NCBI GenBank assembly: GCA_963977795.1 | Contig: CAXBRB010000155.1 | Span: 1 to 6,627, forward strand | From: Bog-756 sp963977795 | GTDB taxonomy: Bacteria > Actinomycetota > Acidimicrobiia > Acidimicrobiales > RAAP-2 | Direction: 5' to 3' | Length of the DNA: 6,627 nt | Part shown: one piece after another, positions 1 to 5,700 of the stretch | Layout: every line of letters begins with the position of its first letter | Numbering within the stretch: position 1 is the first letter of the stretch | Program-made: the position numbers and the translations under genes | The notes under the pieces: generated by a model | What the model was told of the DNA's origin: nothing | What the model saw: only the letters and a program-made list of their open reading frames with translations | Databases searched by the model: none

Positions 1-1627
1 GGGCGGCGTCCGTTGGCGGGACCCGGTCCGTGCCCGTGCGGACGTGGCCCTCGAGGGCGGCCAGCCACGCCGAGGGCGTCCGCTCGACGGTGCGGCCCGA
101 TGCCGTGGTCCGGCGGCGGGCCCAGGAGCAGTCGAGGTGACGGGCGGCCCGGGTGAGGGCCACGTACAGGAGGCGCCGCTCCTCGGCCTCGGCGGCCGGC
201 GTGGCGGCGTGGACGATGGGGACGAACCCGTCCTCGAGTCCGACCACGCACACAGCGTCCCACTCGAGCCCCTTGGCCCGGTGGAAGGTGGCCAGCTCCA
301 CCCACCCGCCGGGCTCGGCGTCACCCCGGGTGACGGCAGCCGGCCGACGGGACGGCGCGGTGCCGGGCGACGTCCCGACGGGTTCCCCGTCGGACTCGGC
401 CGGCGGGGTGAACCGGCACGGGACCCCGGCGGCCTCCAGGGCCCGGCGCACCGTGGCCAGCTGGTCGTGGGTCCGGGCCAGGACGGCCTGGTCAGACCAG
501 TCCGTCCCTCCGGCGGCCCGGGCCAGGACCTGGGCGGCCACCCCGGCGGCCTCGGCCCGCTCGTCGGCATACGCGGTGAGCGTGGGAAGGGGCCCGTCGG
601 CGGCGTGGGAGCGGGGTGCGGCCACCGGCACCGGCCCGAGGGCGGCCGCCGCCGCGTCGGCCACCTGGGGGGTGCAGCGGTGGTTGGCGTCGAGGTGGAC
701 CACAGCCATCCCGGGCACGAGCCCGGGGAGTGCGTCGAGGAGCCCGGGGTCGGCCCCGTTCCAGCCGTAGATGGCCTGGTTGGGATCGCCCACCGCGCAG
801 AGGTCGCCGTCGGGGCCGAGGACGGCCCGGAGCAGGGCGTACTGGGCCGGGGTGACGTCCTGGAACTCGTCCACCGAGAGGTGGCGGTAGCGCCAGCGGA
901 CCTGCTCGGCGAAGGCCCCGTCGTCGGTGATGGCCGCCGCCGCATGGGTCAGGAGGTCGTCGAGGTCGATCTGGCGGCGCCGGGCCAGGCGCTCCTGGTA
1001 GGCGGTGTAGACCGTGGCGATCTCGTCCGCGGCCACCGGTGGGCGTCGGCCCGCCCGGGCGGCCTCACCGGCGTACTCCCCGGGACCGAGACCCCGGGAC
1101 TTGGCCCACCCGATCTCGGCGTCCACGCCGGCGGCAGGGCCCGGGGCCCCCAGCAGGTCGGCCACGTCGTGGCGCCGGCGGTCCGAGACGACAGGTGGCG
1201 GCCGACCGGCGTCGGCTGCCTGCTTGCGCAGGAGGGCCAGGGCCAGCTGGTGGATGGTCCCGGCCCGCACGCCGGGCGACGGCGCCCCGCCGGCCGGTCC
1301 CGGCACGGAGACATCCACGCCGTAGGCGGCGAGCCGGTGGCGCAGCTCACCAGCCGCCTTGCGGGTGAAGGTGCAGACCACGGTGTGGTCGGCCTCGGCC
1401 GTGCCGTCGAGGATGCGGCGGGCCACCCGGAGGGTCAGGACCCGGGTCTTGCCCGATCCGGCTCCGGCCACCACGCAGAGGGCGCCGGTGTCGAGGTCGA
1501 CGGCCCGGCCCTGGGCCTCGGTCAGTGCGGACCGGGCCCGGGCGTAGGCGTCCCGACCTGCGCCTGTCCGATCGTCGTCGTCCCCGCTGTCGGACTGGCC
1601 CGGACCCGGGCGGTGGGTGGGCTCCAC
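1..1627 (-). CDS. UvrD/PcrA-like superfamily 1 DNA helicase, UvrD2-like, C-terminus off the left edge
   Basis: An ATP-dependent 3'-5' DNA helicase of the UvrD/Rep/PcrA family, cytoplasmic, presumably in DNA repair. One frame stays open across all 542 visible codons. Motifs in order: Q-motif-like LTEAQ (residues 35-39), Walker A GAGSGKT (55-61), motif Ia FTRKAAGEL (from 87), motif Ib GTIHQ (~123), Walker B VDEFQD (252-257), motif III GDPNQAIYGW (from 280), motif IV ANHRCTP (~314), motif V FHRAKGLEWDAV (from 448) and motif VI LLYVALTRAARH (~486). The GLEWDAV motif and the SWARRR segment after motif VI recall actinobacterial UvrD2. That protein is about 700 residues with a C-terminal HRDC domain, which would lie outside this window. 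Only ~134 residues separate motifs IV and V, far fewer than in PcrA, so subdomain 2B is small. GTG at 1627 is chosen because a TAGCCT hexamer sits 7 nt upstream and the Q motif follows shortly. No Shine-Dalgarno is visible, and the frame stays open further upstream, so the start is provisional. The family is certain; the UvrD2 subtype is inference. Confidence 0.93.
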   Translation of the reverse strand, partial: MEPTHRPGPGQSDSGDDDDRTGAGRDAYARARSALTEAQGRAVDLDTGALCVVAGAGSGKTRVLTLRVARRILDGTAEADHTVVCTFTRKAAGELRHRLAAYGVDVSVPGPAGGAPSPGVRAGTIHQLALALLRKQAADAGRPPPVVSDRRRHDVADLLGAPGPAAGVDAEIGWAKSRGLGPGEYAGEAARAGRRPPVAADEIATVYTAYQERLARRRQIDLDDLLTHAAAAITDDGAFAEQVRWRYRHLSVDEFQDVTPAQYALLRAVLGPDGDLCAVGDPNQAIYGWNGADPGLLDALPGLVPGMAVVHLDANHRCTPQVADAAAAALGPVPVAAPRSHAADGPLPTLTAYADERAEAAGVAAQVLARAAGGTDWSDQAVLARTHDQLATVRRALEAAGVPCRFTPPAESDGEPVGTSPGTAPSRRPAAVTRGDAEPGGWVELATFHRAKGLEWDAVCVVGLEDGFVPIVHAATPAAEAEERRLLYVALTRAARHLDCSWARRRTTASGRTVERTPSAWLAALEGHVRTGTDRVPPTDAA

Positions 1628-1634
1628 GGCAGGG

Positions 1635-1640
1635 AGGCTA
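1635..1640 (-). promoter_or_regulatory. -10-like element of a probable leaderless transcript for the helicase
   Basis: Read on the minus strand, TAGCCT matches the actinobacterial TANNNT -10 pattern and is followed by 7 nt and then the GTG start. This spacing would put the transcription start at or next to the start codon. No convincing -35 is seen. The call rests on the hexamer, the spacing and the absence of a ribosome binding site. Confidence 0.4.
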
Positions 1641-1734
1641 CCGGTCGGGTGCGCGCCGTCCCGATGCGGACCCAGGTGGCCGCAGTGGCAGGCGCCGACG
1701 CCGTCGTCGGCACCGGGGCCGCCAGGAGCATCGG

Positions 1735-1740
1735 TAGGGT
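1735..1740 (+). promoter_or_regulatory. -10-like element upstream of the PH-domain gene
   Basis: TAGGGT fits TANNNT and lies about 95 bp from the oppositely oriented element of the helicase gene, as expected for a divergent promoter region. The start it would imply (about 1747) is a GTG out of frame with the PH-domain protein. It would therefore transcribe a short leader ORF first. There is no clear -35, so the call is weak. Confidence 0.3.
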
Positions 1741-1746
1741 GGGGTG

Positions 1747-1794
1747 GTGGTCTCCAACGACGTCACCGGGCGCACGGCGGCCCGAGTCGCCTGA
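1747..1794 (+). CDS. possible 15-codon leader ORF upstream of the PH-domain gene
   Basis: GTG at 1747 lies 6 nt after TAGGGT and opens a 15-codon frame (VVSNDVTGRTAARVA) ending in TGA at 1792-1794. That is 4 nt before the GTG at 1799 chosen for the PH-domain protein. The arrangement would allow a leaderless short ORF to feed ribosomes to a downstream start that lacks a good Shine-Dalgarno. Such short frames arise easily by chance in GC-rich DNA, so this is speculative and no function is claimed. Confidence 0.2.
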   Translation: MVSNDVTGRTAARVA

Positions 1795-1798
1795 CGCC

Positions 1799-2302
1799 GT
1801 GGCGCCCTTCCGCCTGCTGCTCCGGCCCGACGAGGAGGTCCTGGTCGACATCCGGCCGCACTGGTCGTTCCTCTGGGGGCCGCTGGTGGTGGCCCTGGTG
1901 GCCGTGGGCCTGGCCATCGCTCTCGACGTGAGCCTGCCCGACACCCGCATCTCGGTGCACTGGGCCGAGGGGATCGTGGCCGCCGCCGGGTCGGTCTGGC
2001 TGGTGGTCCGGTTCGCCCGGTGGCGCCGCACCGGCGTGGTGCTCACCACCGAGCGCCTGATCGACCAGTGGGGGGCGGGGCGGCGCAACCGGGTCGAGAT
2101 CCCCTACGACGCCATCGAGCAGGTCGTGGTGGACCAGGGACTGCTGCGCTCGCTGGCCGGGACCGGGACCATCGAGGTCCTGGTGTGGGGCGAGGGGCCG
2201 CTGCACCGCATCGAGGACGCACGCAAGCCGGTCGTGCTGGCCCGGATCATCACCCGGCGCCTCGGACCGGCCCCGACGTGGGTGGAAGGGCCGGCGGCCT
2301 GA
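1799..2302 (+). CDS. two-pass membrane protein with bacterial PH domain (DUF304/bPH2-like)
   Basis: A 167-residue inner-membrane protein of unknown specific role. The N-terminus (LLLRPDEEVLVDIRPHW) is the short segment that often opens actinobacterial membrane-anchored PH-domain proteins. Hydrophobic segments at about residues 23-43 and 57-73 look like a transmembrane hairpin. Residues ~75-155 form a bacterial PH fold: VVLTTERLI, then an arginine-rich turn, IPYDAIEQVVVDQGLL, GTGTIEVLVWG and a last helix ending in ARIITRRL. The GTG at 1799 is chosen because it places this family-like N-terminus first. An in-frame GTG at 1739 has AGGAG at 1724-1728 (10-nt spacing) but would add 20 residues of low-complexity sequence. 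The gene diverges from the helicase and converges on galK with 36 nt between them. The fold assignment is good; the function is unknown and the start is uncertain. Confidence 0.82.
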   Translation: MAPFRLLLRPDEEVLVDIRPHWSFLWGPLVVALVAVGLAIALDVSLPDTRISVHWAEGIVAAAGSVWLVVRFARWRRTGVVLTTERLIDQWGAGRRNRVEIPYDAIEQVVVDQGLLRSLAGTGTIEVLVWGEGPLHRIEDARKPVVLARIITRRLGPAPTWVEGPAA

Positions 2303-2312
2303 CCCGTCTGTC

Positions 2313-2337
2313 CCGGCGCCGGCCCGGCCTCGGCCGG
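2313..2337. terminator. candidate bidirectional terminator between the PH gene and galK
   Basis: The 36-nt gap between two convergent stop codons holds a palindrome CCGGCGCCGG (2313-2322). Next to it is a perfect 6-bp inverted repeat CCGGCC/GGCCGG (2324-2329 and 2332-2337). GC-rich stems between converging genes are typical of terminators in high-GC actinobacteria. There is no real U tract, and such palindromes are common by chance at this base composition. Confidence 0.3.
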
Positions 2338-2338
2338 T

Positions 2339-3373
2339 TCAGACCGGGCGCCGGGCGAGGGTCCCGTCGACCGCCGCCACGGCCCAGGCCGGCAGGCCGA
2401 GGCCTGCGGGATCGACGGCCCCCCGCTCGGCCAGGAGCACGAAGCACCCCCCGAAGCCGGCTCCGGTGAGCCGGACGCCCAGCACCCCGGGGACCGACCG
2501 GAGCTGCACCGCCATGGCGTCGAGGGCCGGGGTCGACACCTCGAAGTCGGCCGAGAGGCTGGCGTGGCCCTCGTCGAGGAGGGCGCCGGCGCCGGCCAGG
2601 TCGCCGGCCGTGAAGGCGGCCGCCACGGCGTGGACCCGCTCGCACTCGGTCACCACATGGCGGGCCCGGCGGTGCTGGACAGGATCGGTCAGGGCGGCGA
2701 GGTCCGCCCGTGTGGCCAGGCCGAGCGGGCCGACAACTCGGGCGGCCGCCTCGCACTCGGCCACCCGGGCCGCATAGGGGGCGGTGCGCAGGTCACGGCG
2801 GAGGCCCGAATCGACGACGACCACCTGGCTGTCCGAGGCGAGTGCGACGGGCCGGGTGGCGCCGGTGGCGAAGTCGATGCACAGGGCGTGCCCGGCCCGG
2901 CCGCCGGCGCAGACCAGGGGGTCCATGAGGCCCACCGGCACCCCGATGCAGTGCTCGGCCTGCTGGCAGACCCGGGCGATCCGGTCGGCCGGCCCGGGCA
3001 CGGCGAAGACGTCGGCCAGCGCAACGCACAGGGCGGCGCTGGAGGACAGCCCGGCACCGGTGGGCAGGGTGGAGGTGAGCTCCAGGAGCCCCCCTGTCCC
3101 GGGCCCGGCCACCTCGACCATGGCGGCCACCAGGCGGGCCCACGCCGGCTCGAGGTCCGAGCGTGCGTCCGGGTCCGGTGCGGCGGCCATGACGACCTCC
3201 GCTCCCGGGTAGGCGTCGGAGCGGACCACGATGCGGTCGCTCCCGTCGGGGGTCCAGGCCGCCGAGACGCCCAACCCGATGGCCATGGGCAGGGCCACTC
3301 CGGCGTTGTAGTCGGTGTGGTCGCCGATCAGGTTCACCCGACCCGGCCCGAACGTCCTGATGGTCTCTGTCAC
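2339..3373 (-). CDS. galK: galactokinase
   Basis: ATP-dependent phosphorylation of alpha-D-galactose to galactose-1-phosphate, the first kinase step of the Leloir pathway, in the cytoplasm. The 344-residue GHMP kinase shows all galactokinase landmarks. The signature is GRVNLIGDHTDYN (residues 11-23). The ATP-binding loop is LPTGAGLSSSAA (103-114). GLMD carries the catalytic-base aspartate D151, followed by HALCIDF (162-168). Other matches are VVVVDSGLRRDL (184-195), ECERVHAV, HASLSADFEVSTP (270-282) and the C-terminal LTGAGFGGC (302-310). GTG at 3373 is chosen because AGGAGG lies 5 nt upstream; an upstream in-frame extension of 46 residues is unlike the family. The signature has Asp18 where most galactokinases have Glu (GEHTDYN), a conservative change. 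The protein is somewhat shorter than the usual 380-390 residues. No galT or galE is adjacent, so galK stands alone here. The substrate is inferred from family identity. Confidence 0.95.
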   Translation of the reverse strand: MTETIRTFGPGRVNLIGDHTDYNAGVALPMAIGLGVSAAWTPDGSDRIVVRSDAYPGAEVVMAAAPDPDARSDLEPAWARLVAAMVEVAGPGTGGLLELTSTLPTGAGLSSSAALCVALADVFAVPGPADRIARVCQQAEHCIGVPVGLMDPLVCAGGRAGHALCIDFATGATRPVALASDSQVVVVDSGLRRDLRTAPYAARVAECEAAARVVGPLGLATRADLAALTDPVQHRRARHVVTECERVHAVAAAFTAGDLAGAGALLDEGHASLSADFEVSTPALDAMAVQLRSVPGVLGVRLTGAGFGGCFVLLAERGAVDPAGLGLPAWAVAAVDGTLARRPV

Positions 3374-3378
3374 CCGCT

Positions 3379-3384
3379 CCTCCT
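3379..3384 (-). promoter_or_regulatory. ribosome binding site of galK
   Basis: On the minus strand AGGAGG, inside a longer GAGGAGGAG run, lies 5 nt before the GTG at 3373. It fixes the galK start against longer in-frame alternatives. A TAGCGT hexamer at 3420-3425 on the same strand could be the -10 of a leadered galK transcript, but no -35 is clear. Confidence 0.7.
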
Positions 3385-3472
3385 CGGCGGCCCGGGCCGC
3401 CCGTCCCGGCTGACGGGCCACGCTACCGGCGCCGCAGCCGTCTGGACGGCGCGACCGGTCGCCCGGTCCGCC

Positions 3473-3478
3473 TACGAT
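3473..3478 (+). promoter_or_regulatory. -10-like element of a probable leaderless transcript for the carbonic anhydrase
   Basis: TACGAT fits the TANNNT consensus and is followed by 7 nt and then the ATG at 3486. No Shine-Dalgarno precedes that ATG, so leaderless translation is likely. A weak -35-like GCGACC lies at 3451-3456 with a 16-nt spacer. Confidence 0.5.
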
Positions 3479-3485
3479 CTCGCCG

Positions 3486-3980
3486 ATGCTGGAGGATCTC
3501 CTGGCCGCCAACGAGGCCTACGTCGCCGGGTTCGCCCTGCAGGGGATCGCCCCTGCGGCGGCCCGCGGGTTCGCCCTGGTGACGTGCATGGACAGCCGGA
3601 TCGAGCCGCTGGCCATGCTGGGGCTCGGGCCCGGCGACGCCAAGATCATGCGGAACGCCGGCGGCCGGGTCACCCCCGACGTGCTGCGCTCCCTGGTGCT
3701 GGCCGTGGCCTTCCTGGGGGTGACCGAGATCGCCGTGATGCAGCACACCAACTGCGCCCTGGCCGACCGGAGCGACGACGAGGTCCGCATCCGCCTGGCC
3801 GAGGTCGGCACCGACGGCGCCGGAGGCTGGGAGTTCCTGGCCATGCCCGACCCGGACGCCGCCCTGGCCGCCGACGTGGCCCTCGTGCGCTCGTGCGAGC
3901 TTCTTCCGGCGGGGATCCGGGTGGAGGGGTGGCGCTACGACGTCGACACCGGCGCCATCCGCCGGGTGATCCCCACCTGA
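3486..3980 (+). CDS. beta-class carbonic anhydrase (Rv1284-like)
   Basis: Zinc enzyme for reversible hydration of CO2 to bicarbonate in the cytoplasm, supplying carboxylases or buffering pH. The 164-residue protein carries the beta-class zinc ligands Cys34 (in TCMDSR), His87 and Cys90 (in HTNC). It also has the Asp36-Arg38 dyad of the CxDxR motif. Flanking family features are the N-terminal LLAANEAYVAGF, IMRNAGGRVTPDVLRSL (54-70) and FLGVTEIAVMQHTNC. Length and layout match the short mycobacterial type Rv1284 (about 163 residues) rather than longer plant-type enzymes, and the common HTDC is HTNC here. The ATG at 3486 lies 7 nt after a -10-like hexamer. The gene diverges from galK and is followed after 63 nt by the leader ORF and racemase gene on the same strand. 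Because a separate promoter seems to lie in that gap, I do not infer an operon. Confidence 0.92.
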   Translation: MLEDLLAANEAYVAGFALQGIAPAAARGFALVTCMDSRIEPLAMLGLGPGDAKIMRNAGGRVTPDVLRSLVLAVAFLGVTEIAVMQHTNCALADRSDDEVRIRLAEVGTDGAGGWEFLAMPDPDAALAADVALVRSCELLPAGIRVEGWRYDVDTGAIRRVIPT

Positions 3981-4008
3981 CCGTCGCCGACGCCTGCCCG
4001 GACCGCAT

Positions 4009-4037
4009 TTGACCCTCGGTGCGGGGTGGGCCACCAT
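4009..4037 (+). promoter_or_regulatory. candidate promoter with -35 and -10 for the racemase transcript
   Basis: TTGACC (4009-4014) resembles the -35 consensus, and CACCAT (4032-4037) is a -10-like hexamer with A2 and T6 conserved but C at position 1. They are separated by exactly 17 nt. The ATG at 4044 follows the -10 after 6 nt, so the transcript would begin at a short leader ORF rather than at the racemase start. This is the only promoter in the window with a recognisable -35. Confidence 0.45.
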
Positions 4038-4043
4038 CCGCCC

Positions 4044-4103
4044 ATGTCGAATCAGCCTGTGTCCCACCCGTCCGCCGCGGCCCCCCGGGGAGCGACCCGA
4101 TGA
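4044..4103 (+). CDS. possible 19-residue leader peptide overlapping the racemase start
   Basis: ATG at 4044 opens a 19-codon frame (MSNQPVSHPSAAAPRGATR). Its TGA (4101-4103) overlaps the ATG (4100-4102) of the downstream gene as ATGA, the classic geometry of translational coupling. It lies 6 nt after a candidate -10, so it could be the leaderless first ORF of the transcript. The peptide has no run of one amino acid, no signal sequence and no recognised motif, so classical amino-acid attenuation is not indicated. It may be a coupling ORF or chance. Confidence 0.35.
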   Translation: MSNQPVSHPSAAAPRGATR

Positions 4104-5245
4104 GCGGGCCCCTGGAGGGCGTGCGGATCATCGAGCTGGCCGGCCTGGGCCCGGCGCCGTTCGCCGGGATGATGCTGGCCGACGCCGGCGCCGACGTGGT
4201 GCGCATCGACCGCTCGGACCGGGCCACCTACCCGCCCCGCGAGGAGCCCCACGTCGACCTGATGAACCGGGGGCGGCGGTCGGTGGCCGTCGACCTCAAG
4301 CACCCCGACGGGGTGGCCCTGGTCCTCCGCCTGGTCGAGCAGGCCGACGGGCTGATGGAGGGCTTCCGGCCCGGCGTGGCCGAGCGCCTGGGCCTCGGCC
4401 CGGACGACTGCCTCGGCCGCAACCCCCGCCTGGTGTATGGGCGCATGACCGGGTACGGCCAGGAGGGCCCCATGGCCCCGGCTGCCGGCCACGACATCGA
4501 CTACATCGCCCTCTCGGGCGCCCTGGAGGCCATCGGCCGGGCCGGTGAGCGCCCCGTGCCGCCCCTCAACCTGGTGGGGGACTTCGGGGGCGGCGGCATG
4601 CTGCTGGCCTTCGGGATGGTGGCGGCCATCCTGGGCGCCCGGGCCACCGGTGCCGGCCAGGTCATCGATGCCGCCATGGTCGACGGTGCGGCGGCCCTCA
4701 TGACCATGACCTACACCCTGCGCTCGGCCGGGATCTGGGGTGATGAGCGGGGCACCAACCTGCTCGACACCGGCGCGCACTTCTACGAGGTCTACGAGAC
4801 CAGCGACGGCCGGTACATGGCCGTGGGGGCCATCGAGCCCCAGTTCTACGCCGAGCTGATCCGCCTCCTCGGCCTCGAGGGCACCGAGCTCCCCGGCCAG
4901 ATGGACCGGGAGGCGTGGCCGGCCATGAAGGAGCGGTTCGCCGCCATCTTCGCCACCCGCACCCGGGACGAGTGGGAGGCCGTCTTCGCCGGGAGCGACG
5001 CCTGCGTGGCCCCGGTGCTCTCACCGGCCGAGGCCCCCGGCCATCCCCACAACCAGGTCCGGGGGACCTTCACCGAGGTGGCCGGCGTCGTCCAGCCGGC
5101 GCCGGCACCACGGTTCCTGGGCACGCCGGGTGCCATCCGCCGGCCTCCTCCCAACCCGGGCCAGCACGGCGACGACGCACTCGGGGAGTGGGGGCTCAGC
5201 GCCGACGAGGTCGCTGGACTGCGGGCGTCGGGCGCCATTCGCTGA
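4100..5245 (+). CDS. CoA-transferase family III protein, probable alpha-methylacyl-CoA racemase
   Basis: Probably interconverts (2R)- and (2S)-2-methylacyl-CoA thioesters, allowing beta-oxidation of branched chains such as methyl-branched fatty acids or sterol side chains; cytoplasmic. The 381-residue protein opens with PLEGVRIIELAGLGPAPFAG and keeps the landmarks of mycobacterial Mcr: FRPGVAERLGLGP (89-101), GRMTGYGQEGP (114-124), GHDIDYIALSG (130-140), PVPPLNLVGDFGGGG (152-166), AAMVDG and VGAIEPQFY. The catalytic residues His126, Asp156 and Glu241 of mycobacterial Mcr correspond to His131, Asp161 and Glu246, a constant +5 offset. The racemase-specific triad argues against a formyl- or carnitine-CoA transferase, which use a single Asp. 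ATG at 4100 is chosen over an in-frame start at 4019 because GGGGAG lies 7 nt upstream and the protein then begins as the family does. Its start overlaps a 19-codon ORF, and it converges with the Lrp-like gene. Confidence 0.92.
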   Translation: MSGPLEGVRIIELAGLGPAPFAGMMLADAGADVVRIDRSDRATYPPREEPHVDLMNRGRRSVAVDLKHPDGVALVLRLVEQADGLMEGFRPGVAERLGLGPDDCLGRNPRLVYGRMTGYGQEGPMAPAAGHDIDYIALSGALEAIGRAGERPVPPLNLVGDFGGGGMLLAFGMVAAILGARATGAGQVIDAAMVDGAAALMTMTYTLRSAGIWGDERGTNLLDTGAHFYEVYETSDGRYMAVGAIEPQFYAELIRLLGLEGTELPGQMDREAWPAMKERFAAIFATRTRDEWEAVFAGSDACVAPVLSPAEAPGHPHNQVRGTFTEVAGVVQPAPAPRFLGTPGAIRRPPPNPGQHGDDALGEWGLSADEVAGLRASGAIR

Positions 5246-5254
5246 CGGCCGGGG

Positions 5255-5273
5255 AGCGGGCTCTGGCCCCGCT
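5255..5273. terminator. candidate stem-loop between convergent genes
   Basis: AGCGGG (5255-5260) pairs with CCCGCT (5268-5273) around a 7-nt loop, starting 9 nt after the racemase stop codon. It could terminate the racemase transcript and possibly the convergent Lrp-like gene. No U tract follows, so factor-independent termination is uncertain. Confidence 0.35.
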
Positions 5274-5306
5274 TGCTCAGGCTCCGGTGCCTCGGGCCCT
5301 GTTCCC

Positions 5307-5600
5307 TCAGGCGCCGTCGTCCGCTGGGCCGTCGGCGTCGGCGGGTGCGGCCGGAGCGCCGCCCTCCAGGTTGACCACCGGGCAGGTGATGGTGCGGATG
5401 ATGCCGTCGATGCGCTGGATGGCCCCGACCACCATGGCCCCGAGCTCGTCGACGCTTCCCGCCTGGCAGCGGGCGATCACGTCGTAGGGCCCGGTCACCC
5501 CCTCGGCGGACACCACCCCGGGCACCCCGGTGGCGGCCCGGGCCACGCCGGCGGCCCGGCCGACCTCGGTCTGGATGAGCACGTAGGCGGTGACGGGCAT
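5307..5600 (-). CDS. stand-alone Lrp/AsnC ligand-binding (RAM) domain protein
   Basis: A 97-residue cytoplasmic protein made only of the effector-binding and oligomerisation domain of Lrp/AsnC regulators (about residues 3-79), with no helix-turn-helix. Family signs are the first strand TAYVLIQTEVG, then VPGVVSAEGVTGPYDVIARC (26-45), where the V-TG-YD segment forms the ligand pocket. The helix DELGAMVVGAIQRIDGI and the last strand TITCPVVNL complete the fold. The tail (80-97) is rich in Ala, Pro and Asp and probably disordered. The ATG at 5600 is supported by AGGAG 6 nt upstream. Such single-domain proteins bind amino acids or similar ligands and may co-assemble with full Lrp proteins; the ligand here is unknown. 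It diverges from the transporter gene across 100 nt, so a functional link is possible but unproven. Confidence 0.9.
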   Translation of the reverse strand: MPVTAYVLIQTEVGRAAGVARAATGVPGVVSAEGVTGPYDVIARCQAGSVDELGAMVVGAIQRIDGIIRTITCPVVNLEGGAPAAPADADGPADDGA

Positions 5601-5606
5601 CGGTCG

Positions 5607-5611
5607 CTCCT
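5607..5611 (-). promoter_or_regulatory. ribosome binding site of the Lrp-like gene
   Basis: On the minus strand AGGAG stands 6 nt before the ATG at 5600, a good spacing, and it supports that start. Together with galK this gene is clearly leadered, unlike several of its neighbours. Confidence 0.65.
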
Positions 5612-5688
5612 CGGTGCGCCCTGGGGCCGTGGCGGCCCGGAGCCCATCATGCCACCGGGCGGTGCCGGGGGCCCCGGTGCCGCCGACC

Positions 5689-5694
5689 TACCAT
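5689..5694 (+). promoter_or_regulatory. -10-like element of a probable leaderless transcript for the transporter
   Basis: TACCAT fits TANNNT and is followed by 6 nt and then the ATG at 5701. No Shine-Dalgarno precedes the ATG and no -35 is evident. Confidence 0.45.
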
Positions 5695-5700
5695 GCCGCC

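Noticed and set aside
44..1798. Long plus-strand open frame that continues into the PH-domain gene
   Set aside because: It is the antisense of the helicase gene, which has all SF1 motifs in order. Its translation is Gly/Arg/Pro-rich low-complexity sequence without domains. Only the part from 1799 is credible.
2564..4012. 482-codon plus-strand open frame
   Set aside because: It runs antisense through galK and out of frame through the carbonic anhydrase, both firmly identified. Its translation is GC-driven low complexity.
3423..4780. Long minus-strand open frames opposite the carbonic anhydrase and racemase genes
   Set aside because: They are His/Gly/Pro/Arg-rich mirror frames of well-identified genes, typical of very high-GC DNA, and have no recognisable domains.
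3486..5245. Carbonic anhydrase and racemase as one operon with a shared function
   Set aside because: They are on the same strand, but a candidate promoter lies in the gap and the two activities have no known pathway link.
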